Below, in pieces: positions 1 to 8,120 of a DNA stretch of 64,000 bases (positions are counted from its first letter, which is position 1; each line of letters begins with the position of its first letter). The position numbers and the translations under genes are program-made. The DNA is taken from assembly GCF_000230715.2 (NCBI RefSeq), contig NC_019792.1, positions 62,001 to 126,000 on the forward strand, given 5' to 3'. This stretch comes from Natronobacterium gregoryi SP2. Its GTDB lineage: Archaea; Halobacteriota; Halobacteria; Halobacteriales; Natrialbaceae. Under the pieces are notes generated by a model that was not told the DNA's origin, did not search any database, and saw nothing but the letters and a program-made list of their open reading frames with translations.

Positions 1-602
1 CTGCTGCACTGATGTCCCGACGCGACCGCGCTCCTGCGGTCGCGCCGGAACTGACTGACAGCAAACCCGAAGCGGTTGCACCGGGACGGCAGTACACCAA
101 CCCGTACACACTGTGACTCGAGCGCCGACGTGAGTGTGGCAGCGAACGGTGAGGGCGGTCCCGTAAGCGGTGGGGTCGGTGGGAAGTCGGCTCGATTTGT
201 TGCGGTCCTTGGGGCGGTGGGCTGACGGTAGTCGGGGCCTGACAGAGCAACGGTTCTTCAGTCGGTGCGATCTCTTCTGTAGTATCGGTGGTGGAGTCGC
301 TACTGACAAACTCAATATGGCTATATAGAACGTGGAGGGAACTGAACACGGTAACCGCAGCGTAATCGATTGGCTCCAACTGGTTCTTGCTGACGACAAA
401 CTCCGATGAACCGTCGCGGGGTTATGTGGTTCGAGACACCTTCGGCGTCTCGTCATCAAGCGAGATCAGGTCTCGCAGATATCGTGGAGTTTGCTCCGCT
501 CAGTCACGGAAACCTCTGATTTCCGTATGACTCCGAGGCACTCGGCCTGTCCCGTCTGTAGATCCGGAGAAAATAAGTTTATGTTCTCGGATTGTTATAT
601 TG
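1..602. other. Intergenic stretch with palindromic repeat and promoter
   Basis: No convincing gene is visible. Bases 1-66 hold a partial copy of the dispersed palindrome described at 59949-60028, with a perfect 9-bp stem (21-29 with 36-44). Bases 425-515 share a diverged block with 11570-11645 (both contain GTGGTTCGAGAC, GGCGTCTCGTC and a form of TCTCGC-GA). The right end carries the promoter of the next gene. Confidence 0.6.
568..602 (+). promoter_or_regulatory. TATA promoter of the ABC-2 permease gene
   Basis: An AT-rich box (AAATAAGTTTAT) lies about 25-30 bases before the ATG at 603. This is the usual archaeal TATA distance for a leaderless transcript starting at or next to the start codon. 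Confidence 0.45.
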
Positions 603-2474
603 ATGCCCTCCATTACGGTTGCCCGAACTGAGTGTCGTCGCTATCTCCGCGGAAAGACGCCCTGGATTGTCGGCATTGTGTTCGTTCTCTTAACGTGGGA
701 TGGGATCTCAGCACAACCAACCGAGGAAGAGATACGAATTCTCGGTGATGCGGTCACACTACTGAGCGCACAAAATTCTGTCTTGGTGGTCGTACCGTTT
801 GCCGCGGCGGCACTGGCGTTCCGGTCGATTATCGGTGAACGTGAATCCGGAACCGCTCGTATAACACTTGGAACCAAGCTTAGCCGACACAGGCTCGTCT
901 TAGAGACGATGTTCGGACGTGGGACAGCGCTGCTCGTCCCCGTCGTCGCTAGTACGCTTCTCGTGGTCGGCTACGATGCCGTCCAGTATGGTCGGTTCTC
1001 GCTTGCGTTACTTCTCGGATTGGTGCTGTTGTCGACGGTGTACGTGTTCGTATGGATGGGACTGCTCGTCGGTATCTCCGCCATGAGTTCCTCGACGACC
1101 CGTGCAGTCGCCATCGGTTCCCTGGTCACGACCGTCTTCTTCCTCTGGAACGACCTCACCGCCCCCGTCCTTTGGAACTTCGTGACCGGAACCACACCCG
1201 GAACCGAGCTAGCGTATCCGGCGTTATTCGAAGCCGCTAAATGGGTATCGCCGTTCAGCGCGTACAACGTCGTCGCAAGCTGGCTGTTTGGTGCTCCTCT
1301 CGGTCCCGAGGTCCCGCTTTCGCAGGTCGCCGACGCATTCAACGACGCCGGCGAGTTCGTCCCCGCCGACCCCCCGCTTCCGTCGTGGTCCGGGGCAGTC
1401 TTCCTTCTTTCCTGGCCTGTCGTGTCGCTGGTCGCCGGAATAATGTCCTTCCAGCGAACCGACCTCGCCCCGCATAACAGCACGCGACTTCGTGCGCTCT
1501 TCCATCGGTTCCCCGTTCCCGCTCTTCCCGGCGGCCGGGGCCTTCGGAAGGCCGGAGCTACACTTTCCGGCTTACTTCCCGGCTCGTGGCAACCGCTCGC
1601 GCGTCGTGAGTTTCGCCGTCTCGTTCGGAGCCCACTCGTCTGGGTCGTCGGTGCGCTCGTCTTTCTCGATGGAATCATCAGCCTCTCCCCCGAAGTGTAC
1701 GTCCAGGAAGCGCTTGGCTCGAGCGTCCCGCTCGCCGCCGTTCAGCGGCCTATTATGGCCATAGCGGCTATCGGAGTTCTCTTTGGAACGTTCCGGTCGG
1801 TTGTCCGTGAACGAGACACTGGACGGATTCGGCTGACTGCTGGCACCGCTGTTTCACGGACGGAGTCGCTCCTCGGATTCGTTCTCGGGCGAGCAAGCGC
1901 GTTTGCCGTGCCGGTTTTCGCTGCGGTTCTACTAACATGTCTCATCGCGGGTCCGCAATACGGCCTCGTTCCTGCTGGGGAACTGGTTGCCTTCCTCGCG
2001 CTTACCTTCCTCTTTCTGGTTGTCATGGCCGGAATCGGTGTTGCGATATCGACCGTCCTGCGGAGCCAGTCCGTTGCCGGCTTTGCGGCTATGGTATTCG
2101 TGGTTGTCTCTATCATGTGGCAGTTTGTTGCCAATACGGTATACGAAGTCGTTACTGGGACGGCTGTCACCGGGTTCAACCCGCCGGAAAACCTGCTATA
2201 CGTCCTTCTCCGCTGGCTTCCGCCGGGGAGCCTGTACAACGTTGCGACGAACTACATCATCGACGTTCCGAACTCGGGGGCAATCTCCTCATTGGTAATC
2301 AGCCATCTCCAGCCGAACCGGATCTCAAACGCCGTCGTCGTACGGATAAGCTACGGTACTGACGTTCCGGTCTGGTACCTACATCCCTCGGTCGGCCTTG
2401 TCGGACTGCTGCTCTGGTTTGTCGTCCCGCTCGGGCTGTCGGCACTGGTCCATCGGCGCCGGAGCGTCGATTGA
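603..2474 (+). CDS. Fused double ABC-2 type transporter permease
   Basis: Membrane subunit of an ABC-2 export system, 623 residues. The protein is two related permease halves in one chain: each half begins with a short charged stretch and a membrane segment, followed by an extracellular loop, an ERE/ERD-SGT/TGR-R motif (about residues 80 and 405) and five further hydrophobic segments. ABC-2 permeases are normally about 250-300 residues, so this is an internal duplication that could form the whole membrane pore by itself. The ATG at 603 is preferred over the TTG just before it because of the TATA spacing. The matching ATPase gene lies tail to tail five bases away on the other strand. The substrate cannot be inferred. 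Confidence 0.8.
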   Translation: MPSITVARTECRRYLRGKTPWIVGIVFVLLTWDGISAQPTEEEIRILGDAVTLLSAQNSVLVVVPFAAAALAFRSIIGERESGTARITLGTKLSRHRLVLETMFGRGTALLVPVVASTLLVVGYDAVQYGRFSLALLLGLVLLSTVYVFVWMGLLVGISAMSSSTTRAVAIGSLVTTVFFLWNDLTAPVLWNFVTGTTPGTELAYPALFEAAKWVSPFSAYNVVASWLFGAPLGPEVPLSQVADAFNDAGEFVPADPPLPSWSGAVFLLSWPVVSLVAGIMSFQRTDLAPHNSTRLRALFHRFPVPALPGGRGLRKAGATLSGLLPGSWQPLARREFRRLVRSPLVWVVGALVFLDGIISLSPEVYVQEALGSSVPLAAVQRPIMAIAAIGVLFGTFRSVVRERDTGRIRLTAGTAVSRTESLLGFVLGRASAFAVPVFAAVLLTCLIAGPQYGLVPAGELVAFLALTFLFLVVMAGIGVAISTVLRSQSVAGFAAMVFVVVSIMWQFVANTVYEVVTGTAVTGFNPPENLLYVLLRWLPPGSLYNVATNYIIDVPNSGAISSLVISHLQPNRISNAVVVRISYGTDVPVWYLHPSVGLVGLLLWFVVPLGLSALVHRRRSVD

Positions 2475-2478
2475 CCGT

Positions 2479-3375
2479 TTACTCCGCCAACTCGACGAAG
2501 GCGTCTTCGATAGTTCCTTGTTCGCCCTCGAACGACCGGACGGGTGCGCCGGCGTCCTGCAGTGTCTCCAGAACCACCGGTCGTGTCGAACGAGGACAGG
2601 TGACGGTAACGTGGCCGTCGTTCCGAACGGCACCGTCGACATCGCTGAGTTCTTCGACAGCCTGTACCGCAGTCTCATCAGCGTCGGTCTCTACTCGGAG
2701 CTGGGTCTCGACGCCGGCCGTCGCTCGAAGCTCTGCAGGGGTCCCTTCGGCGATCAGCCGCCCATCGGAGATCAGCCCAACCCGGTCACAGACACGTTCT
2801 ACCTGGTCGAGGACGTGACTGGAGAAGAAGACCGTCGCCCCACGGTCACACTCTTGGGCGACAAGTTCACGGACGAGTCGTATGCCGTACGGATCGAGTC
2901 CCGAAAACGGTTCATCCAGGATTAGCAGTTCTGGAGCGCCCGCAATCGCCATCGCAAGCCCGAGCCGCTGGCACATCCCCTTGGAATAACCGCCAGCACG
3001 CTGATCGATTGCGTCACTGAGACCGACACGCTGGAGGGCCGTTTCGGGGTCCCCGCTCGTGTCGTTTGCGTCAAGAATGTATCTGACGTGTTCGCGGCCA
3101 GTAAGCGTGCCGTAGACGCCGAATTTATCGGGCAGGATGCCGGTTCGTGCATGGATTGCGCTGGCCTCTTCGCGGGTGTCCATCCCGAGAACGGTTGCGG
3201 TCCCTTCGGTTGGCCGCGTGTAGTCCATCAGCATGTCGATCGTAGTGGACTTCCCCGCCCCGTTTGGACCCAAGAACCCGTACACCTCTCCCTCTCGAAC
3301 GGTGAGATCGAGATCGCTAACAGCTCGGTTTCCGTCGTACTGCTTCGTGAGTTCGTCCGTCTCGATTGCTTCCAT
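2479..3375 (-). CDS. ABC transporter ATP-binding protein (ABC-2/DrrA-like)
   Basis: Cytoplasmic ATPase of an ABC exporter, 298 residues. The Walker A motif GPNGAGKST is near residue 38, the signature is YSKGMCQRL (the form typical of DrrA/CcmA-like exporters), and Walker B with the following loop reads LLILDEPFSGLDP. The C-terminal 90 residues form the regulatory tail seen in DrrA-type proteins. It most likely energises the fused permease, whose gene ends only five bases from the end of this one. The convergent arrangement is unusual, since these partners are normally in one operon, so the two must be transcribed from separate promoters. Confidence 0.85.
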   Translation of the reverse strand: MEAIETDELTKQYDGNRAVSDLDLTVREGEVYGFLGPNGAGKSTTIDMLMDYTRPTEGTATVLGMDTREEASAIHARTGILPDKFGVYGTLTGREHVRYILDANDTSGDPETALQRVGLSDAIDQRAGGYSKGMCQRLGLAMAIAGAPELLILDEPFSGLDPYGIRLVRELVAQECDRGATVFFSSHVLDQVERVCDRVGLISDGRLIAEGTPAELRATAGVETQLRVETDADETAVQAVEELSDVDGAVRNDGHVTVTCPRSTRPVVLETLQDAGAPVRSFEGEQGTIEDAFVELAE

Positions 3376-3481
3376 TATCGAATAAACTTGGTGTTGCTGA
3401 CACTTGAAAGGCGACGCTTTCCAACAGCGTTGCTCGTCTCGACAACGACCGCGGTCGGCCCAGCCGTGCAGGCATGGCCCG

Positions 3482-3591
3482 CTAGTACCGTCCCAAGTCT
3501 ACTCTGGCTAGTGCACTCCACTTCTGATCGAGAATCGTGATCGGTTTGGGCCAACTCTCAACTAGTCAGTCGACGATTGGGACGGTACTAG
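3482..3591. repeat. Miniature inverted-repeat element, CTAG-ended
   Basis: A 110-bp segment bounded by perfect 14-bp inverted repeats (CTAGTACCGTCCCA at 3482-3495 and its complement at 3578-3591). The right-hand 27 bases (3565-3591), read in reverse complement, match the left ends of the elements at 32591 and 59834. The interior differs. It overlaps the stop codon of the neighbouring lipoprotein gene. Confidence 0.7.
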
Positions 3592-5006
3592 TACCCCGGC
3601 CACTCATCGCTGATATCCTCGAGTTCGAGTTCTCGGTTTCCTGAAGCAGTTCTCGTAAGCGGCGCTGGATAGGTGATCTCGACGTACGTGTATCCGTCGC
3701 CGTCGTCGACCTGTGGCCCACCGAGATCGGTCGTAAAAATGTCGCTCTTGATCGTGAGCCCGATGTGCTCTGTCCGCGACTGGAACAGGTTCCCCGCCGA
3801 GGGGTTCCGGAAGATGTAGTACTTGTCCATCACGTACTCTGGGAACGGGTCCTGGTAGAGAATCGACGTGGCGGCGATGACCTTGTCGATACAGTCACCA
3901 CGCCCGCGTGCAAAGAAGTTCACCGGATGCTGTACCTCGGGAATGCCCTGCCACTTGCGCTCGTCGTCGGTTTCGTAGGGCATCCACTGGACGACATCTG
4001 CGACGAAGCGGAGCTTCTCTTCGGGCGTCTCGAGTCCGAGAAGCGTTGCCTTTTCGGCGAACGTCTCGGCGAGTCGCTCGATCGGTGTAAGGGTATCGTG
4101 TGGGATTCCCCACTCTTCGCCGCCGTCAAGGTAATATCGCCACGCAGGCGCTAGCTGGTCTTCGTCGCTTCCGGTGTGTTTGTAGTGGTTCTCCCAGTGG
4201 CGAAGGGCAGCGTCGTACTCTTTGTCAGTGATTTCGTACTCGATTCCCCAGGGACGCTCGAACGCCCCCAGCTCGTAGCGATCGTATCCGATGTCGTCGT
4301 TCCGGTTTGGAATCCCGTCGTGTGAGGGCGCGTGGTGGCGAGTGTCGTTCGTTCCTGTGGCCATCCGGACGCGGTAGCCATCGTCTGTCTTCTCCTGGCC
4401 GAAGAACACGGGGCTCTCGTCGCTGTGACGCAGCGGTTCGTACCCGCTGCTCGAGCGCTGTACCGAGAGCGTCTCGTCTTCGCCGGGGACGAGCGTAAAC
4501 GGTTGGGTTGTCCCGAGAGAGTACGTCTCGTCGTCGACGTCGCCGGTCGTCTTCAGGGCAAACTGGAGTGGGACTCCTTCGGGAAGCTCCTCGTTCAGTT
4601 CGAACGTGATCTTCGCGAAGTCGGCGGTCTCGCCTTCGACTCGCTGCTCGTCGACGATTTCGGCTTCGAGCGGTCCGTCCGCTGACGGAAGGTCGAGCGT
4701 CGGGCGTGCGACGACTTCTTTTTCGATTTCCCATCCCTCCGCAGGGTCGCTCGGCGTCGGGGCGTCGAGATAGAGCTGTAACGACCGCTGTCGGACCAGT
4801 TCGGCGTCGGTAACGAGAAGCGTGACGTCGGTGGCGGACACGCTAGACGCCGCTTCGAGAGCACCGATTCCGGGAGATGACGAGCTTCCGTCGTCACTGG
4901 CAAGCGGCAGCCAGCTGTCTCGAAAGCCGTTGAGGCCTCCCACACAGCCAGCGATAGCGATCGAGCCGGTAGCTCCGAGAGAGGCAATGAGCGTCCGCCG
5001 ATCCAT
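3588..5006 (-). CDS. Transglutaminase-like exported lipoprotein
   Basis: Predicted cell-surface lipoprotein of 472 residues. The N-terminus reads MDRRTLIASLGATGSIAIAGC: a short charged region, a hydrophobic stretch and a lipobox Cys at residue 21, compatible with Tat export followed by lipid attachment. The C-terminal half resembles the transglutaminase-like cysteine-peptidase fold: a helical lead-in (FVADVVQWMPY), then GRGDC with the candidate catalytic Cys, and a later His in EHIGL. The start at 5006 is chosen because it gives the export signal and sits 25-30 bases after an AT-rich TATA-like sequence (about 5031-5041). Its substrate is unknown, and catalytic activity is an inference from motif order only. 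Confidence 0.7.
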   Translation of the reverse strand: MDRRTLIASLGATGSIAIAGCVGGLNGFRDSWLPLASDDGSSSSPGIGALEAASSVSATDVTLLVTDAELVRQRSLQLYLDAPTPSDPAEGWEIEKEVVARPTLDLPSADGPLEAEIVDEQRVEGETADFAKITFELNEELPEGVPLQFALKTTGDVDDETYSLGTTQPFTLVPGEDETLSVQRSSSGYEPLRHSDESPVFFGQEKTDDGYRVRMATGTNDTRHHAPSHDGIPNRNDDIGYDRYELGAFERPWGIEYEITDKEYDAALRHWENHYKHTGSDEDQLAPAWRYYLDGGEEWGIPHDTLTPIERLAETFAEKATLLGLETPEEKLRFVADVVQWMPYETDDERKWQGIPEVQHPVNFFARGRGDCIDKVIAATSILYQDPFPEYVMDKYYIFRNPSAGNLFQSRTEHIGLTIKSDIFTTDLGGPQVDDGDGYTYVEITYPAPLTRTASGNRELELEDISDEWPGY

Positions 5007-5202
5007 GGATACCCATTGGAGGTGTCCCTTTATAATATTCTTGGCAGCCGATCGTTCGTGCGAGCGTAACTGATCCAGTGGTGTCATCGACGGATCGCCG
5101 GAGGGGTAGACGTCGAGACTGGGGATCGGGCGGTGTCGTCGGACTTCCTGTCGTGGGAGCCGACGAGAACCTATTTCACGTCTCCACTCCGACACTCGGA
5201 CA

Positions 5203-6093
5203 ATGGTTTCGGAACTCTTCGACGACGAGCAGTGGGAACGGGTCGAGGATGTCCGCGAGTTTCAGGACATCACGTACCATCGTGCAGTCGAGTCGGGGAC
5301 CGTCCGAATCGCGTTCGACCGGCCCGAGGTCCGCAACGCCTTCCGACCGGGAACAGTCGACGAACTCTACGATGCACTCGAGCACGCGAAACGTCAGACG
5401 GACGTCGGCTGCGTGCTCCTGACGGGGAACGGCCCGTCCCCGAAAGACAGTGGCTGGGCGTTCTGTTCGGGCGGCGACCAGACGATCCGCGGCGAGGACG
5501 GCTACCAGTACGACGGGGACGAAAAACGGGCGTCCGAGCAGGGCAGATTACACATTCTCGAGGTGCAGCGGCTCATCCGCCACATTCCAAAGGTCGTCGT
5601 CTGCGTCGTTCCCGGCTGGGCTGTCGGAGGCGGTCACTCGTTGCACGTCGTCTGTGACCTCACACTCGCCAGCGACGAACACGCGAAGTTCCTCCAGACC
5701 GATCCCGACGTCGCCAGCTACGACGCTGGCTTCGGTTCGGCCTATCTCGCAAAACAGATCGGACAGAAGAAGGCCCGAGAGGTGTTTTTCCTTGGAAAGA
5801 CCTACGACGCCGCCGAAGCCGAGGAGATGGGGATGGTCAACGAGGTCGTCCCCCACGAAGAACTCGAGGCGGTCGCTCTCGAGTGGGGCGAACGGATCAA
5901 CTCGAAGAGTCCGACGGCGATGCGGATGCTCAAGTACGCGTTCAATATGACCGACGACGGTATGATCGGCCAGCAGGTGTTTGCCGGCGAGGCGACTCGG
6001 CTGGGGTACATGACCGACGAGGCAGAGGAGGGCCGTACCGCATTCGTCGAGGACCGCGAACCCGATTTCGACGACTACCCGTGGCACTACTGA
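5203..6093 (+). CDS. menB: 1,4-dihydroxy-2-naphthoyl-CoA synthase
   Basis: Crotonase-fold enzyme, 296 residues, that closes the naphthoquinone ring by converting o-succinylbenzoyl-CoA to 1,4-dihydroxy-2-naphthoyl-CoA in menaquinone synthesis. Features visible are the AFDRPEVRNAF start of the fold, the oxyanion-hole loop FCSGGDQ, the second oxyanion element PGWAVGGGHSLHVVCDLTLA, the SYDAGFGS loop and the characteristic C-terminal DDYPW-Y ending of MenB. Length and ending match MenB rather than a general enoyl-CoA hydratase. The other men genes are not in the window. A palindromic repeat begins directly after its stop codon. Confidence 0.92.
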   Translation: MVSELFDDEQWERVEDVREFQDITYHRAVESGTVRIAFDRPEVRNAFRPGTVDELYDALEHAKRQTDVGCVLLTGNGPSPKDSGWAFCSGGDQTIRGEDGYQYDGDEKRASEQGRLHILEVQRLIRHIPKVVVCVVPGWAVGGGHSLHVVCDLTLASDEHAKFLQTDPDVASYDAGFGSAYLAKQIGQKKAREVFFLGKTYDAAEAEEMGMVNEVVPHEELEAVALEWGERINSKSPTAMRMLKYAFNMTDDGMIGQQVFAGEATRLGYMTDEAEEGRTAFVEDREPDFDDYPWHY

Positions 6094-6173
6094 TGCGGAC
6101 TGCTGTCCCGATGTACCGGCGCGACTGCAGGAGCGCTTGCGGCCGCGCCGGACATGACGGACAGCAAACTGTA
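6094..6173. repeat. 80-bp dispersed palindrome, copy B
   Basis: Starts right after the menB stop. The outer arms TGCGGACTGCTGTC and GGACAGCAAACTGTA are imperfect inverted repeats. The inner stem CCGGCGCG (6116-6123) pairs with CGCGCCGG (6144-6151). It has the same length and layout as the copies at 35670 and 59949. Confidence 0.7.
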
Positions 6174-6983
6174 CGAGCGACCGGACAAACCGTTGGTGTG
6201 TGCCGCGGACCGCCTTCTCGGAACGAGTGGCCTGGCTCGAAGATGCCAGTTCGTCGTCGCCAGTACTGCTCCCATCGTCGGGACAGCAGACTGGCTCGAG
6301 ACTGTCGCCGGAAGTCCGCGTGAGGAAGAGGCCGACGACAGCGTCGCCGTCTGACACGGGTACAGCGTGAAATTTCACGGTGCCAGTCGTGAGAGGCGGT
6401 CAGCGAAGCGACAGACAGCCTTTGCACGGCCAGACTGTCGACTCGAATGCTGCCGGTTTCCGGGCGGATTCTGTTCGATTGCTCCTGCGGAGCGGTCAGT
6501 ATCGTTTAGTAGTTCCATCGGAAACAGTTGTCTGCTTCCGTATCGGAAGCAGCGAGTGGGGAGGTGACTCGAACGGTAGGTGGTGGTTGCTCCCCACTGC
6601 ACCTTGCGGTGCGGTTCCCCGTTAGCGGAGATATCACTTAGACCTAGTTGATTCGGTCAACTGCCTGTCTTGTTCTACTCGGTCTGACGGAGTCACTCGG
6701 CGAGTGGCGAGATCGGCCTCGAGTCGCCGAGGATGGGGTGGTTCTCCGGTTAGCTATCGCCGTCCCGGACTGCAGGTGTGTCGATTCGTACGACTGTCCG
6801 TCGTCACCGGTACACCGTGCTCGCCCGTAGCCGTACCGGCAACGACAGTTCGTCCGAGCCGTCGATGTCGGGTGGGGTTTCGTCGCTTCGAGTTCGCATT
6901 TCGGTCGTGGAGAGTGCCAGTCAGAAGTAGTATTTACTACGGATACGGTAAATTCTTTATTCGTCGGAGCCGTTGTCTCGAGT
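6174..6983. other. Long non-coding stretch with hairpins and the gdh promoter
   Basis: About 800 bases with no gene I can support. Between 6481 and 6612 there are several short perfect hairpins: 6481-6493, 6532-6552 (9-bp stem around TAT), 6553-6571 and 6599-6612. An inverted repeat GTAGTATTTACTAC at 6927-6940 and an AT-rich box at about 6949-6960 precede gdh and are likely its operator and TATA region. Confidence 0.5.
6927..6962 (+). promoter_or_regulatory. gdh promoter with inverted-repeat operator candidate
   Basis: A perfect 6+6-bp inverted repeat, GTAGTA-TT-TACTAC, lies at 6927-6940. It is followed by an AT-rich TATA candidate (AATTCTTTATT) ending about 22 bases before the ATG at 6984. 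Placement just upstream of the TATA box fits a regulator-binding site. No matching box was found before the next gene. Confidence 0.4.
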
Positions 6984-8057
6984 ATGAAAGCGATCGCTGT
7001 CGAGCCAGGGGCCGGGGAACCGGCGCTCGTCGAGCGACCACAGCCCGAACCGGACGACGGCGAAGCACTGGTTCGAACGCTGCGGGTGGGCGTCGACGGA
7101 ACCGACCACGAAGTTATCGCGGGACACCACGGCAAAGTGCCCGCTGGCGCAGACCGACTCGTGCTCGGACACGAAGCCGTCGGCGTCGTCGAGGATTCGA
7201 ACGGGACTGATCTCGAGGACGGCACGCTCGTTGTCCCGACCGTTCGACGATCACCGACGGTGGGCAGTCAGAACGACTACTTCGGGCGCGGTGAGCCCGA
7301 CATGGCACCCGAAGGCGAGTACGTCGAACGCGGAATCGTTGGCGAACACGGGTTCATGATGGAGTATTTCACTAGTCCCGTGGAGTACCTCGTCCCACTC
7401 CCCGAGGAGTATGCGTCGCTTGGCTTTCTCGTCGAGCCGATCAGTATCTCAGAGAAGGCGCTCGAACACGCCTTTGCCTCTCGGTCGGCGTTCGATTGGA
7501 CTCCCGAGTCGGCGCTGGTGCTTGGCAACGGCTCGCTCGGACTGCTCACCCTGGCGATGCTCGCGGAGGTCGTCGAGTTCGAGCGAACGTACTGTCTCGG
7601 CCGCCGCGACCGGCCAGACCCGACGATCGACATCATCGAGGAACTCGGCGCGACGTACGTCGACTCCCGCGAGACGCCGGTGTCCGAGATCCAAGACGAG
7701 TACGAACCGATGGACTTCGTCTACGAAGCCACGGGCTATGCCAAACACGCGGTCGAGACGGTCGACGCACTGGCCCCCAACGGCGTCGGTGCACTGCTCG
7801 GCGTCCCCGAATCCTGGGAGTTCGAGGTCGACGGCGGCCGCCTCCATCAGGAGATGGTGTTGCACAACAAGGCACTGGTCGGCACCGTCAACTCCCATCG
7901 CGGTCACTTCGAGACCGCTATCGACACGCTCGCTCACCTTCCCGACTGGCTCACCGAGGACCTCGTGACAGGTGTCTACGACTTAGCGGAGTACCAGAAG
8001 GCCTTCGAAACTGGCGACGATGTCGTGAAGACGGCCGTCGAGTTCACGCCCCGATAG
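6984..8057 (+). CDS. gdh: Glucose 1-dehydrogenase (medium-chain, zinc-dependent)
   Basis: Oxidises glucose to gluconolactone/gluconate with NAD(P)+, the first step of the haloarchaeal semi-phosphorylative Entner-Doudoroff pathway. It has 357 residues, the length expected of archaeal glucose dehydrogenases. The N-terminal GroES-like half has GHEAVGVVEDS with the zinc-ligand His/Glu pair. The C-terminal Rossmann half has LVLGNGSLGLLTLAM. The DHEVIAGHHG segment near residue 38 is typical of the glucose dehydrogenase branch, where Asp replaces the usual catalytic-zinc Cys. The gene is followed 63 bases later by a gluconate-dehydratase-type gene on the same strand, which supports the sugar-acid role. 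Confidence 0.88.
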   Translation: MKAIAVEPGAGEPALVERPQPEPDDGEALVRTLRVGVDGTDHEVIAGHHGKVPAGADRLVLGHEAVGVVEDSNGTDLEDGTLVVPTVRRSPTVGSQNDYFGRGEPDMAPEGEYVERGIVGEHGFMMEYFTSPVEYLVPLPEEYASLGFLVEPISISEKALEHAFASRSAFDWTPESALVLGNGSLGLLTLAMLAEVVEFERTYCLGRRDRPDPTIDIIEELGATYVDSRETPVSEIQDEYEPMDFVYEATGYAKHAVETVDALAPNGVGALLGVPESWEFEVDGGRLHQEMVLHNKALVGTVNSHRGHFETAIDTLAHLPDWLTEDLVTGVYDLAEYQKAFETGDDVVKTAVEFTPR

Positions 8058-8120
8058 CGCCCGGCGATCGGCCGGTGCGTGATGAAAACCATTACTTGCG
8101 CTCGAGTTATTATTTCTCCC

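Noticed and set aside
6154-6354. 66-codon frame after menB
   Set aside because: It begins inside the palindromic repeat and has no recognisable features.
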